In this document: one piece after another, positions 27,311-36,268 of the stretch
Layout: each line of letters opens with the position of its first letter
Numbering within the stretch: position 1 is the first letter of the stretch
Source of the DNA: Fidelibacterota bacterium
GTDB taxonomy: Bacteria > Pseudomonadota > Alphaproteobacteria > Rhodospirillales > Rhodospirillaceae
Length of the DNA: 64,000 nt
Direction: 5' to 3'
Assembly (NCBI GenBank): GCA_947476895.1
Contig: CANJRX010000007.1
Location: 1-64,000, forward strand
Translations under genes and position numbers: made by a program
The notes under the pieces: generated by a model
What the model was told of the DNA's origin: nothing
Seen by the model: only the letters and a program-made list of their open reading frames with translations
Database searches by the model: none

Positions 27311-27710
27311 AGGCTAAGAACTTCTCGGACTCTTAGGGGCTGTGGATAGATGCCACATTAAGGTATTGACAGGCCTTGGCAAAATGTCTTTGGAAACATA
27401 GTTAACTCATTGAAATTACAATTAAAAGTAGACTTTTACTTTCTCTTTGAATTTCTGGGTTAGAGTCGGCAGGATAAGACCAGCGGCTTGCTCTTCCCGA
27501 GCGTCACCGGCGTTACGCCTGGTCGCTGTTGTCGGCAGAAAGATTGATGTCTGTCCGGCACGGCGAGCGGTTGTTGCGTTGCAAAAAGAACGGGAGCCTT
27601 CTCACGCGGGGAAGGACTTCAAGGGAAACGTAGGGCGCTAAACTCAGGGATAAAAAAACTAAAAATCCTGAGCGCTACTGAACGGGTGTCATCAGTATAA
27701 GAGGGGCGGC
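27311..27710. other. Long intergenic region before the M23 endopeptidase gene
   Basis: This 400-base gap separates divergent pgpA and the cell-wall operon. The pgpA-proximal part (27350-27450) is AT-rich and includes a TTGACA hexamer at 27366-27371 without a clear -10 partner. Isolated GANTC sites lie near 27328 and 27464. Near the far end an imperfect inverted repeat (CTCAGG and CCTGAG flanking an A-rich loop, about 27640-27672) lies 38 bases before the start codon. A frame at 27447-27641 has no ribosome-binding site or recognisable content. Confidence 0.5.
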
Positions 27711-29156
27711 GTGTTCTCAGGCAAACAACACTCGAAGTTTGACCCGCAGGATCGTGGGCTGAACCGAGTACAAAAACTACTGCAGCGTTTCTTCCCAGAG
27801 CGCCAATTGATCGTGCGTTCGGGCGAGCGCATGCGGACGCTTCGGTTGTCCACCAATCGCCAGGCCGTCATCGTTTCGGTGAGCATGGTTATTGGAACCT
27901 GGACGCTGTTCAGCTCCGGCCTCGCCATGAACCACTCTGAGCGCATCAGTGCGAAGAACATCGAAATCAAAGACGCGCGCATGGGTTACGAGCAGCTGCT
28001 CGCTCAGGTGTCGATTTACAAGGAACGCGTCGCCGACCTGACCAAGGACTTAGAGAGTAATTACCAGCAATCATTGGCCTTAGTTGATCGTGAGTCCGAG
28101 CTTCTGAAGAACAAAGCCGTCGAAATGAATGGCCGCGCCGACAAGAAAACCGGTCTGGTCGCGAAGCTTAAAAGCCGCGCCAAAGATGCGCTGATCGATC
28201 CGGCCGGCGCATTGACCGGCGACACAGGCGACGTCGATCTCGTTCTCAACAAAACCAAACTTGATCGCGGCCACGCCGACGAAAAACGCAAGAACCTGCT
28301 CTCGGAACTTGCCGACCTTGAAGACTCGATGGTCGACGTCGTTGGACACCACCAGAAAACCCCGTTCATCGCGACCGACAGCTTGGAACTTCGCCAGGTT
28401 GTTCTGCAGCGTGACATGGCGTTGTCCGAGCGCGAGAACCTCTCGCAGAAAGTCGGCTCGCTGGAAAATCAGATCCGCGAGATGGAGAGCAATCAGCTGC
28501 TGCTCTATCACCGCTTCTCTGAAGTGACTGAAACCAAAATCTCCGACATCGAAGCGTCGCTCAGCGTCACCGGTCTCGACATCGATCTTTTGGCCAAGCG
28601 TCAGAAGGCGTTTGCGGGGCAGGGCGGTCCGTTTATTCCGCTCGATCAGGCCGCGCGCGATTCGGGTCCCTTGCAGGAGTCGCTCAATCAGCTGAATGCG
28701 AATGTCGACCGACTCACCGATCTGCAGAGTCTCATTGTTCGTTTGCCGCTGGATTCCCCGGTCAAGAATTTCGAGATCAACAGCAGCTTTGGCGTGCGCC
28801 GCGATCCTTTCACAGGCGCAACGGCCCAACATCTTGGGCTTGATATGGGCGCCGCATACAAGTCGTCGGTGGTCAGCCCCGGCGAGGGAAAAGTAGTTCA
28901 CGCCGGTTGGGATGGCAGCTATGGTCGCATTGTTGAAATCGATCACGGTATGGGGCTCGTGACGCGGTACGGCCATATGGCCCGCGTCAACGTCAAAGAA
29001 GGGGACAAAGTCGTTCGCGGCAGTGTTCTCGGACAGCTCGGTTGCAGCGGCCGTTGCTCAGGTCCGCATACGCATTATGAAGTGCTCTACAACGGTCAGC
29101 ACTTGAACCCTTTGAAGTTTTTAAAGGCCGGTAGTGATGTTTTCAAAAAACGCTAA
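27711..29156 (+). CDS. Membrane-anchored M23 (LytM-type) peptidoglycan endopeptidase
   Basis: The GTG start gives 481 residues. There is a cytoplasmic N-terminus, a membrane segment (about residues 58-78), a long predicted coiled coil (about 85-290) and a C-terminal M23 domain. The zinc ligands are intact: His374 and Asp378 in HLGLD and the HTH pair at 453-455. It should cut peptidoglycan cross-links in the periplasm. It overlaps the following bactofilin gene. In Hyphomonas and related alphaproteobacteria a bactofilin and an LmdC-type M23 protease work together in cell shape; this pair has the same layout. Confidence 0.92.
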   Translation: MFSGKQHSKFDPQDRGLNRVQKLLQRFFPERQLIVRSGERMRTLRLSTNRQAVIVSVSMVIGTWTLFSSGLAMNHSERISAKNIEIKDARMGYEQLLAQVSIYKERVADLTKDLESNYQQSLALVDRESELLKNKAVEMNGRADKKTGLVAKLKSRAKDALIDPAGALTGDTGDVDLVLNKTKLDRGHADEKRKNLLSELADLEDSMVDVVGHHQKTPFIATDSLELRQVVLQRDMALSERENLSQKVGSLENQIREMESNQLLLYHRFSEVTETKISDIEASLSVTGLDIDLLAKRQKAFAGQGGPFIPLDQAARDSGPLQESLNQLNANVDRLTDLQSLIVRLPLDSPVKNFEINSSFGVRRDPFTGATAQHLGLDMGAAYKSSVVSPGEGKVVHAGWDGSYGRIVEIDHGMGLVTRYGHMARVNVKEGDKVVRGSVLGQLGCSGRCSGPHTHYEVLYNGQHLNPLKFLKAGSDVFKKR

Positions 29157-29625
29157 GGCAAGTAACGGCAACGGTCACGCGACAGATACGCGCGCGGAAA
29201 TGACTGTTAAAGCCGTGCCCTCTATCATCAGCGCGGACCTGTCGATTGAGGGCAACCTCAATTCCGGCGGCGAGATTCAAGTCGACGGCGTGGTGAATGG
29301 CGACATTCGTTGCAAGGCGTTGATCGTCGGCGTTAAGGGATCCGTTGTCGGTGAAGTTGTTGCGCAGACGGTGCGTATGCACGGCGCCATCAAAGGCATG
29401 ATCCGTGCGAAAAGCGTGTTCTTGGCGTCCACCGCACGTATGTCGGGCGACGTTGAACACGAAAGCCTCGCCATCGAGCCAGGTGCTTACATGGAAGGCC
29501 ACTGCAAGCGCATCACCGAAACTGCACCCTCGACGGTCGTCGAAGTGCCGCGCGCGGCAGACCGTGCCTTGATCGGCAGCGCCCGCGTTGGCGGCATGCC
29601 GAAACCGGCGATCGCCGCGACCTAA
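29137..29625 (+). CDS. Bactofilin cytoskeletal protein
   Basis: Bactofilins polymerise without nucleotide into membrane-associated scaffolds. The 162-residue protein has a short N-terminal tail and a central beta-helix domain (about residues 30-125) of hydrophobic short repeats such as LSIEGNLNSGGEIQVDGVV and ALIVGVKGSVVGEVVAQTV, ending in a flexible tail. ATG 29137 is taken as start; GTG 29134 adjoins it. The gene overlaps the M23 protease by 20 bases, implying coupled expression. A terminator follows. Confidence 0.93.
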   Translation: MFSKNAKASNGNGHATDTRAEMTVKAVPSIISADLSIEGNLNSGGEIQVDGVVNGDIRCKALIVGVKGSVVGEVVAQTVRMHGAIKGMIRAKSVFLASTARMSGDVEHESLAIEPGAYMEGHCKRITETAPSTVVEVPRAADRALIGSARVGGMPKPAIAAT

Positions 29626-29646
29626 AAAATTCTGTCATGAGATGAG

Positions 29647-29681
29647 AAAAAAAAGGCCGGATGTGATCCGGCCTTTTTTAT
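29647..29681 (+). terminator. Rho-independent terminator after the bactofilin gene
   Basis: AAAAGGCCGGAT-GTG-ATCCGGCCTTTT is a strong stem followed by TTATTTT. It lies 22 bases after the bactofilin stop and is preceded by an A-run, so it could also act on the convergent lytic transglycosylase transcript. Confidence 0.9.
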
Positions 29682-29698
29682 TTTGGGTCTGTTCTTTT

Positions 29699-29789
29699 CC
29701 TCCCCCTGAAAGGGGGAGGTTAGGAGGGGGTCGTTATCTGTTCCAGCAAAACGACCCCTCCCTGACCCTCCCCTTGCAGGGGAGGGAAT
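29699..29789. repeat. Composite palindromic repeat, copy B
   Basis: This is the second copy of the double-hairpin element at 15901-15995. It keeps both outer hairpins and the GGGGGTCGTT/AACGACCCC arms, while the central bases (TATCTGTTCCAGCAA here) differ. It sits between the terminator of the bactofilin gene and the 3' end of the convergent transglycosylase gene, 8 bases from its stop. Confidence 0.85.
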
Positions 29790-29797
29790 AAAACAAA

Positions 29798-31915
29798 CTA
29801 CTGGTGCCTTACCAATTCCGCTTCCAGGGTTTTCTGAATCTGCGGTGTGCCTTTGAGAACGGCGCGATAGATCATGACGTTCTCCATGATCCGCTGCACA
29901 TAGTTGCGGGTTTCGCCGAAGGGGATTTGCTCGACCCAATCTATGGGGTCCACAGCAGGATCGCGCGGATCGCCGAATTGTTTGATCCATTGCTTGGGAC
30001 GATTGGGTCCGGCGTTATAAGCCGCCGCGGCGAGAATGTAGGAACCGTCGAAGGTATCCACCAGCGTGTTCAAGTAGACCGAACCGAGGCGCAGATTATA
30101 AGCGCCGTCGGTGGTCAGGCGTTTTTCGGCGTAAGCTTGTTTGGTTGATTTCGCCAAAGCCTTTGCTGTCGGCGGCATCAATTGCATCAGGCCGCGTGCA
30201 CCTACACCGCTTTGCGCAGCTACATCGAAATTGCTTTCCTGCCGCGCGATGGCGAGCACCAAGGCTTTCTCGGGCGCGTCTGAATAACTGTAAGCCGGCG
30301 CCGGGTAGCCGTATTTGACCAACGTGATTTTTTCGCGGGCGGCGTTACGGGCGATGATGACGCCCAAATCCGTGCGCGCAAAACGGCCGACAAGTTCAGC
30401 CGTCATCTGCCGGTCGCTGGCAGACGCTGCATTGTCGGTCAGCGCTTGCGCAAAGGCACGCTGATAGACTTTTGCGTCCACATCCATCAAGTAGCGTAAA
30501 GCGCGAGTGATTTCGTTGGTGTTAAACGCTGCGCGCTCTTCCGGCGTTGGCGCAGGGTCATCCGGCAACTGCGGAATGGTGTCGCCTTGAAGACGGGCCA
30601 GCGCCAGCTGCCCATAATACGTGGTCACGAAAGCCGCCGCGCGCTGATACCATTCGGCCGCAAGATCGGGTCGATTCAGATAGTCCATCGTGCGCCCGGT
30701 CCAATAGGCACCGCGCGAAAGGCTTGGCGGCGTCTGCACGGAGTCATAAACTTTTTCGAAATGCGCGAGCGCGGTCTCGCCGTCCTTCAGGAAGCGGAGC
30801 GCAATCCATCCCGCCAGCCACTCGGCTTCCGAGACGCTTACGGAATCAAGGCTGCCGTGGTGCTTTGCCAAGGCATAGGCCTCAGTGATGTTGCCTTCAG
30901 CCAACGCGTCGCGGGCCAGCGCATTGCGTTCACGCCACCACAAATCGGGGCGAGGGCCGCCGGCGGCAAATTCCGGCACCAGCTTGCGGGCGCCCGGTTC
31001 GTCGTCGTGTTCACGCCGCCATTTGACGCGGCTATAAAGCAAACCTGAATCGTTCTGCAGGGCCTGCGGTACAGCAGAGACAGCAGCATCGGGATTGCCT
31101 TTGCTGGTGATCATCACAATGCGCGCCCGCGCGACGGCGGCATGACCCGGGTCGACATAAGGCATCAGGCGTTCAGCTGCCGAGGTTTGTTCGTCATAAA
31201 GAATGCGGTCGATGCGCAACCAATGATCTTCGGGCGTCAGAATTGATCTGAACTCCGTCAAGAAAACGCGCTCGTCTTCTTTATTAAGTGCGCCAGTGGT
31301 CCAAGCTTCGCGTGCCAAGGCGTGCGCTTGCTCGGTCTTGCCTTCGGCCAAGAGCGCGCGCGCGTAAGCGGCTTTACCGGCGTTTGAGAGGGGCGGGTTG
31401 CTTTCAAACCAGGTGGCCACCGCAGCCAATGAGTCTGACTGATCGATGGCGTCTTCGGCGCGGCGGCGGATGTCGTTGGCGTTGGGCCACTTAGGATTAG
31501 CGGTGATAAAGGCCACGCGCTCAGCAAAGCCGGCATGAGGACCCGGTTCGCGCAGGAAAGCCCATTCGATGATTTTACTGAGCAGCGGATTGCGCGCGAG
31601 CGCAACGGTTGCGCGCGCCTTAGACCAATCGCGCTTTTGGGCCTGTTTGATGGCCTGGGTGAGAACATCCTTTTCCCGCGCTGTCAGGGCGGGCAGTTCC
31701 GGGATGACCACTTGTACGGCGGGTGCGGACGCGGCGGCGGCCTTCGCCGCAGGCACCGGCGGTTTACGCTCGGGGAGGATGACTTTCGCGGGCTCGGCTG
31801 CGTTGCCAGGAACTGCAAACAGGCCCGCAAGGGCCGCTAAAATAGCCAAAGCCGCAGGCATTCCGCGGGTTTGCCTGTTGATCCTCAAAGTTGAATGCGT
31901 AGGTCGCGTCGTCAT
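29798..31915 (-). CDS. Soluble lytic transglycosylase (Slt70-like)
   Basis: This periplasmic enzyme cleaves peptidoglycan glycan strands to anhydromuramic ends. From ATG 31915 it has 705 residues: a signal peptide (LAILAALAGLFAVPGNA), a Pro/Ala linker, an alpha-superhelical domain of helical hairpins through about residue 530, and a C-terminal SLT domain. The catalytic glutamate is residue 560 in ARQESNFD, with GARGLMQLMPPTA and AAYNAGPNRPKQW as further family motifs. ATGs at 31945 and 31861 are alternative starts; none has a strong Shine-Dalgarno sequence. It faces the M23/bactofilin pair, forming a cell-wall neighbourhood. Confidence 0.92.
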   Translation of the reverse strand: MTTRPTHSTLRINRQTRGMPAALAILAALAGLFAVPGNAAEPAKVILPERKPPVPAAKAAAASAPAVQVVIPELPALTAREKDVLTQAIKQAQKRDWSKARATVALARNPLLSKIIEWAFLREPGPHAGFAERVAFITANPKWPNANDIRRRAEDAIDQSDSLAAVATWFESNPPLSNAGKAAYARALLAEGKTEQAHALAREAWTTGALNKEDERVFLTEFRSILTPEDHWLRIDRILYDEQTSAAERLMPYVDPGHAAVARARIVMITSKGNPDAAVSAVPQALQNDSGLLYSRVKWRREHDDEPGARKLVPEFAAGGPRPDLWWRERNALARDALAEGNITEAYALAKHHGSLDSVSVSEAEWLAGWIALRFLKDGETALAHFEKVYDSVQTPPSLSRGAYWTGRTMDYLNRPDLAAEWYQRAAAFVTTYYGQLALARLQGDTIPQLPDDPAPTPEERAAFNTNEITRALRYLMDVDAKVYQRAFAQALTDNAASASDRQMTAELVGRFARTDLGVIIARNAAREKITLVKYGYPAPAYSYSDAPEKALVLAIARQESNFDVAAQSGVGARGLMQLMPPTAKALAKSTKQAYAEKRLTTDGAYNLRLGSVYLNTLVDTFDGSYILAAAAYNAGPNRPKQWIKQFGDPRDPAVDPIDWVEQIPFGETRNYVQRIMENVMIYRAVLKGTPQIQKTLEAELVRHQ

Positions 31916-32058
31916 ATGAGCCAAGATGACAATAATAGCGCACATGGCAAGGCTTGATCACGTTGCGAGACTGCCATAAATCGGGATAACGGGCCCATAC
32001 TGTAAAAGGTTCAATGCCTTGTAGCGCTGCCGCCCGCACGGTAATGTCCGCCCCGGCT

Positions 32059-32079
32059 GCCGGATCTGTTACATCCGGC
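32059..32079 (+). other. Stem-loop in the dapA leader
   Basis: GCCGGAT-CTGTTAC-ATCCGGC is a perfect 7-base-pair stem with a 7-base loop, ending 24 bases before the dapA start and followed by the GAGGAG ribosome-binding site. No U-run follows. It may stabilise or regulate the transcript. It does not resemble the lysine riboswitch, which is far larger. Confidence 0.4.
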
Positions 32080-32103
32080 GCCGTTCAACGCGAGGAGCGA
32101 CCC

Positions 32104-32979
32104 ATGTTTCGCGGTTCTATTACCGCCCTTATCACGCCCTTCAAAAAGGGCAAAGTTGACGAGCAGGCCTTCCAGGATTTCGTCAACTGGCAGATCGAAG
32201 AGGGCTCTCACGGCCTGGTGCCTTGCGGCACCACGGGCGAATCCCCGACTCTGACCCATGAAGAGCACAAGCGCGTCGTTGAGCTTTGCGTCGAGGCTGC
32301 TGCCGGCCGCGTGCCGGTGATCGCCGGCGCGGGTTCCAACTCGACCGCCGAAGCCATCGATTTCACCAAGCACGCCAAGCAGGCCGGCGCAGCCGCCGCC
32401 TTGGTTGTGACGCCCTATTATAACAAGCCGACGCAGGAAGGCTTGATCCTGCACTACGAGGCGATCGCCAACGCCGTCGACTTGCCGATCATCATTTACA
32501 ACATTCCTGCGCGCTGCGTGGTCGATATGTCGGTCGAGACCATGGCCAAGCTGGCGGAGCATGACAACATCGTCGGCGTGAAAGACGCCACCAACGATCT
32601 GTCCCGCCCGCAACGCATGCTGCAGTTGGTGGGGCCTAAGTTCTGCCACCTTTCCGGCGAAGATGGCACGGCCATCGGCTTCCTCGCGCAAGGCGGCGTG
32701 GGCTGCATTTCGGTGACCGCCAACATCGCACCGCGCCTGTGCGCGACGTTGCAGGATTCATGGCACCTCGGCACCTACGAAGACGCCTTCCGTGTGCGCG
32801 ATATTCTCGCGCCGCTGCATGAGTCGATGTTCGTGGAAACCAATCCTGCGCCCGTGAAATTTGCCGCCAGCTTGCTCGGCAAATCCGAACCCGATGTGCG
32901 TCTGCCGCTCGCGCCGCTCAAGCTCAAGAGCAAAGCCCGGATTGAAGAGGCCATGCGCGCTGCCGGCCTTCTGAACTAA
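32104..32979 (+). CDS. dapA: 4-hydroxy-tetrahydrodipicolinate synthase DapA
   Basis: DapA condenses pyruvate and aspartate semialdehyde on the route to diaminopimelate and lysine. The ATG at 32104, preceded by GAGGAG, gives 291 residues: [13 protein letters not shown] start, the [15 protein letters not shown] motif, catalytic tyrosine in IIYNIPARC and Schiff-base lysine in VGVKDATND. It lies upstream of smpB with an 7-base gap. Diaminopimelate also feeds the peptidoglycan handled by the neighbouring wall enzymes. Confidence 0.97.
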   Translation: MFRGSITALITPFKKGKVDEQAFQDFVNWQIEEGSHGLVPCGTTGESPTLTHEEHKRVVELCVEAAAGRVPVIAGAGSNSTAEAIDFTKHAKQAGAAAALVVTPYYNKPTQEGLILHYEAIANAVDLPIIIYNIPARCVVDMSVETMAKLAEHDNIVGVKDATNDLSRPQRMLQLVGPKFCHLSGEDGTAIGFLAQGGVGCISVTANIAPRLCATLQDSWHLGTYEDAFRVRDILAPLHESMFVETNPAPVKFAASLLGKSEPDVRLPLAPLKLKSKARIEEAMRAAGLLN

Positions 32980-32986
32980 AGCACGG

Positions 32987-33457
32987 ATGGCAAAAGGCCT
33001 CATCTCGCATGGTCCGGTCGCGCAAAATCGAAAAGCGCGCCACGACTACGCGATCATAGATACCTTCGAAGCCGGCATCATGCTGACGGGCAGTGAGGTG
33101 AAATCCTTGCGCCTGGGCCGTTGCACGCTGGCGGAAGCTTTCGCGCAGCCCGAAGGTGGCGAGCTGTTCCTGGTCAATATGCATATTCCGAGCTATCCGG
33201 GCGCCAGCCACTTTCAGCATCCAGAATTGCGCAAACGAAAGCTGCTGCTGAACCGCAAGGAAATCGACAAGCTCATGGCCGCCGTCGGCCGCCAAGGCAT
33301 GACGGTGGTGCCGCTTGGCCTCTACTTCAACGACAAGGGCTTGGCAAAAGTGCAGCTCGGTCTGGCCAAGGGCAAGACCGGCATCGACCGCCGCGAAGAT
33401 ATCAAAAAACGCGAATGGCAGCGCGAGCAGGCCCGGGTGATGCGGGCGAAAGGCTAG
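32987..33457 (+). CDS. smpB: tmRNA-binding protein SmpB
   Basis: SmpB delivers tmRNA to stalled ribosomes. The 156-residue protein has NRKARHDYAIIDTFEAGI, the GSEVKSLRLGRCTLAEAFA core, KLLLNRKEIDKL, the C-terminal DRREDIKKREWQRE helix and a basic tail. The dapA-smpB order is common in alphaproteobacteria. The tmRNA gene (ssrA) is not recognisable in this window. Confidence 0.97.
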   Translation: MAKGLISHGPVAQNRKARHDYAIIDTFEAGIMLTGSEVKSLRLGRCTLAEAFAQPEGGELFLVNMHIPSYPGASHFQHPELRKRKLLLNRKEIDKLMAAVGRQGMTVVPLGLYFNDKGLAKVQLGLAKGKTGIDRREDIKKREWQREQARVMRAKG

Positions 33458-33464
33458 ACGCCGA

Positions 33465-34142
33465 ATGGCCGATGACCCGGTCGACACTGAAGGCCCTCAC
33501 GCAGACGTGAACGCCAAGCTGGTGCGGACAAAAGAGCAGTGGGCCAAGGATGGCCGTGCGCTCACCGGCACGTCCAGCGATCCCAAACGCGACCGCCGCC
33601 CACCGGGCCAGCGCATTACCCAAGACTTTCCTGTGCTCGATCTTGGCATCCAGCCCAATTTATCCCAGCGGGAATGGGCTTTATCGGTGGCCGGGCAGGT
33701 GGCCCATCCCCTGAAATGGGACTGGGAAGCCTTCATGGCTCAGCCCCAAGTCAGTTACCTTAATGACATTCACTGCGTTACAACCTGGTCAAGGTACGAC
33801 AATACCTGGGTCGGCGTGCCGATGCGGACCTTGCTGGCCGAGGTAAAACCCCTACCTTCGGCCAAGTACCTAATGGTAAAAAGTTATGACGGATATGCGA
33901 CGAATATCCCTTTGGCCGACGTGGACCGCGACGATGTTTTCATCGCTCATAGCTGGCAAGGCAAACCCCTCGACCGCGATCATGGCGGGCCCGTTCGCTT
34001 GGTTGTTCCGCACCTCTACTTTTGGAAGAGCGCCAAGTGGATCCGGCACATCACGTTCATGGACAAGGATCAGCCGGGATATTGGGAAGCGCGCGGTTAC
34101 CACATGCGCGGAAATCCTTGGGATGAAGAGCGGTATGGTTAA
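33465..34142 (+). CDS. Sulfite-oxidase-like molybdopterin oxidoreductase
   Basis: The 225-residue protein matches the sulfite oxidase-like molybdopterin domain. Cys104 in DIHCVTTWSRYDN is the expected molybdenum ligand, with GVPMRTLL, YDGYATNIPLAD and GGPVRLVVPHLYFWKSAKW as other family segments. There is no signal peptide, so it is probably cytoplasmic, and no haem or dimerisation domain. The electron partner is unknown. The gene overlaps the following glutathione peroxidase by 8 bases, hinting at a shared redox role. The window's moaC and moeA would contribute to its cofactor. Confidence 0.88.
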   Translation: MADDPVDTEGPHADVNAKLVRTKEQWAKDGRALTGTSSDPKRDRRPPGQRITQDFPVLDLGIQPNLSQREWALSVAGQVAHPLKWDWEAFMAQPQVSYLNDIHCVTTWSRYDNTWVGVPMRTLLAEVKPLPSAKYLMVKSYDGYATNIPLADVDRDDVFIAHSWQGKPLDRDHGGPVRLVVPHLYFWKSAKWIRHITFMDKDQPGYWEARGYHMRGNPWDEERYG

Positions 34143-34686
34143 GTTCACAAGCGCCCTCGCGCTGGCTGCCGCTCTGTTGTCGGGAGGCTCCGCCATGGCC
34201 AAGAACGCTTACGAATTTTCCTTCGAGACCATCGAGGGCAAGCCGCTGCCGTTGGCGCAGTACAAAGGCAAAGCGGTGCTGGTGGTCAACACCGCGTCCT
34301 TCTGCGGCTTCACGCCCCAATACGAAGGCTTAGAGAACGTCTACAAAGCCTACAAAGGCAAAGGCCTCGTCGTCCTCGGTATTCCCGCCAACAATTTCGG
34401 CGGCCAGGAACCGGGCACCAACGAAGAAATCAAAAGCTTCTGTGAATCAAAATACGACGTCGACTTCCCCCTGGCCTCGAAGGTTTCGGTGAAGGGCGAC
34501 GACGCGCATCCGTTCTATAAGTGGGCGAAAGAAGTTCTGGGCGCGGATCAGGCCCCGAAGTGGAACTTCCACAAATACCTGATCGACGCCAAAGGCGATC
34601 TGGTCGCATCATTCCCCACCAAGATCGTCCCCGACGCGCCGGAAATCACCAGCGCCATCGACCGCGCGATTGCGGCGAAGCCGTAG
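34135..34686 (+). CDS. Periplasmic glutathione peroxidase-like protein
   Basis: The 183-residue protein begins with a signal peptide (KFTSALALAAALLSGGSAMA) and continues as a glutathione-peroxidase thioredoxin fold. The catalytic set is present: Cys57 in NTASFCGFTPQY, Gln91 in NNFGGQEPGTNEE, and Trp143-Asn144 in KWNFHKYLID. A cysteine (not selenocysteine) enzyme of this kind usually uses thioredoxin-like reductants. Export is uncommon, so the periplasmic reductant is an open question. ATG 34135 lies inside the previous gene (8-base overlap); ATG 34195 would remove the signal. Its 3' end is 3 bases from a convergent acetyltransferase gene. Confidence 0.88.
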   Translation: MVKFTSALALAAALLSGGSAMAKNAYEFSFETIEGKPLPLAQYKGKAVLVVNTASFCGFTPQYEGLENVYKAYKGKGLVVLGIPANNFGGQEPGTNEEIKSFCESKYDVDFPLASKVSVKGDDAHPFYKWAKEVLGADQAPKWNFHKYLIDAKGDLVASFPTKIVPDAPEITSAIDRAIAAKP

Positions 34687-34689
34687 TCT

Positions 34690-35475
34690 TTAAGAATACG
34701 CCGCGATGCGGCCCACGGGCTTGAAGCCGATGCGCTCGTAGAGCGCGCGGCCGGATTCCGGTGTTTGCAGTCCAGCGACGCGCAGGCCTGCCTTTTTGGC
34801 TTCCTTCAACGCACTAATCAGCAGTGCGCCGGCGTAGCCTTTGCCGCGGGTGCTGGCTAAGGCGGCCATGGCGTAGAAGTTGATGATGCCGTGGGCGTTG
34901 AAAGCTTCCAGCACGGCCACGGGCTCATTGTTGACGTAGCCGACATAGAGGCGGAGCGGCGAGGCGGGTGCGGTTACGGCTTCCTTGGTATCGGCGAAAA
35001 AGGTTTTGATGTGCTCGTCCGGCGGCGTGGTGGAGTTGGCCAACACCTCGGCGAAATGTTCGACGGCGGCGGCGGTCGCGACGCGCTTGATGTCAAAGCC
35101 CGAGGGCAGGTTACCTGGCACGTTGCCGGTATCGAGCGGCATGGCCATGATCCATTCTTCTTCCGGGCAGGTCAGGCCCAGGTCTTTCAGCGCCGGCTCC
35201 ATGGCGCCGTGTCCCGACAGCGGACCCAAAACCCAGGTGAAGGGCGCGGACTTGGACTTGAAACGCTTCACCGCCGCTTCGATGCGGTCCAAGGCAAAAC
35301 GGGGATGAAGGGTGGAGCGGCCGATGGTGTTCAGGCTTTTGGCCGGCAGGCCGGAATCCACCAGCAGCAAGTCGGAGGTATCCTGTACTTCGGCATCTTT
35401 ACGGGCTTTGGCCAGGAACGATGCCCGGTCCCAGAAGTTGGTCTCGAAAGCCTTTAAGATAGTCGCGCGATCCAT
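34690..35475 (-). CDS. GNAT-family N-acetyltransferase
   Basis: This 261-residue protein ends in a GNAT domain (about residues 125-258). The acetyl-CoA loop is ASTRGKGYAGALL, preceded by a beta strand (YVGYVNNEPVAVLEA) and followed by AGLRVAGLQTPESGRALYER with the C-terminal IGFKPVG. The N-terminal 120 residues resemble the degenerate first half often seen in two-domain GNAT proteins. The substrate cannot be inferred. It is convergent with the peroxidase gene and 17 bases downstream of the uracil-DNA glycosylase gene. Confidence 0.85.
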   Translation of the reverse strand: MDRATILKAFETNFWDRASFLAKARKDAEVQDTSDLLLVDSGLPAKSLNTIGRSTLHPRFALDRIEAAVKRFKSKSAPFTWVLGPLSGHGAMEPALKDLGLTCPEEEWIMAMPLDTGNVPGNLPSGFDIKRVATAAAVEHFAEVLANSTTPPDEHIKTFFADTKEAVTAPASPLRLYVGYVNNEPVAVLEAFNAHGIINFYAMAALASTRGKGYAGALLISALKEAKKAGLRVAGLQTPESGRALYERIGFKPVGRIAAYS

Positions 35476-35492
35476 ACCAAACTAACTCGCAT

Positions 35493-36146
35493 TCAGGTTG
35501 CAGATATCGCCCGTTCGAGGGCGGCATGAAACATCGGCGCCGTCAGTCTGCCCGTGTTCACGTTGTAACGTGAACAGTGGTAACTGTCAGTAATTGATAG
35601 TTTATTGTTAAAACGGTGGGTCGCTTCATGGGCGAACGGGTACTGCGACTTCTTCAGCCCAAAGGTATTCATGACCGCGTCGTGGGCGATGCGTCCCAAC
35701 ACCAAAATGGACTTGAGGCGGGGCATGGCGTTGATTTCGTCGATCAGGAAGGGGCGGCAGGTGTTCTGCTCCTGCGGCGTGGGCTTGTTGGCCGGCGGGA
35801 CGCAGCGCACGGCATTGGTGATGCGGCAGTCCACCAGCTCGAAACCATCGTCGCTTTCCGCCCCGTAGGTGCCGCGTGCCCGGCCATACTTGAGCAGGCT
35901 GGGGTATAAAAGCTCGCCGGCGTAGTCACCGGTAAAGGGGCGGCCGCTACGGTTGGCACCCCGTAATCCGGGGGCAAGGCCGACCACCAGAAGGCTCGCA
36001 TCCATGGACCCGAAAGCCGGCACCGCGCCGTTGTACCAGTCCGGAAACTGACGGCGGTTTTCCATACGGAACTCCACCAGCCGCGGGCAGAGCGGGCAGT
36101 CGCGAGGAGGTTGTTTGAAGGCGGAGGGTGAGGGTGCTTTAGGCAT
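35493..36146 (-). CDS. Type 5 (UDGb) uracil-DNA glycosylase
   Basis: The 217-residue protein belongs to the iron-sulfur uracil-DNA glycosylases. Motifs are CPLCPRL near the N-terminus (two cluster cysteines), GLAPGLRGANRSGRPFTGD (uracil pocket, type 5 form), further cysteines in DCRITNAVRC and NTCRPF, and the DNA-intercalating SYHCSRYNVNTGRLT. The last replaces the more usual HPS by HCS. It removes uracil and related damaged bases. An AT-rich 122-base divergent region separates it from folK. Confidence 0.9.
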   Translation of the reverse strand: MPKAPSPSAFKQPPRDCPLCPRLVEFRMENRRQFPDWYNGAVPAFGSMDASLLVVGLAPGLRGANRSGRPFTGDYAGELLYPSLLKYGRARGTYGAESDDGFELVDCRITNAVRCVPPANKPTPQEQNTCRPFLIDEINAMPRLKSILVLGRIAHDAVMNTFGLKKSQYPFAHEATHRFNNKLSITDSYHCSRYNVNTGRLTAPMFHAALERAISAT

Positions 36147-36268
36147 TTAATATAATATGTATACAAAACAATGTTATGCATACCATAGTTAAAGTATAAA
36201 ATTAGATCGTAAAGAGCCTGTAAGGAACGCTATAGAGGCTTATAGCAAGGGACGAGCGAAAGTCTGAA

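Noticed and set aside
27447-27641. 64-residue frame in the gap before the M23 gene
   Set aside because: No Shine-Dalgarno sequence, no signal or domain, and unusual composition; more likely random.
35493-36146. HCS in place of HPS in the uracil-DNA glycosylase as a novel variant
   Set aside because: I recall the same SYHCSR form in other alphaproteobacterial type 5 enzymes, so it is probably a known subgroup feature.
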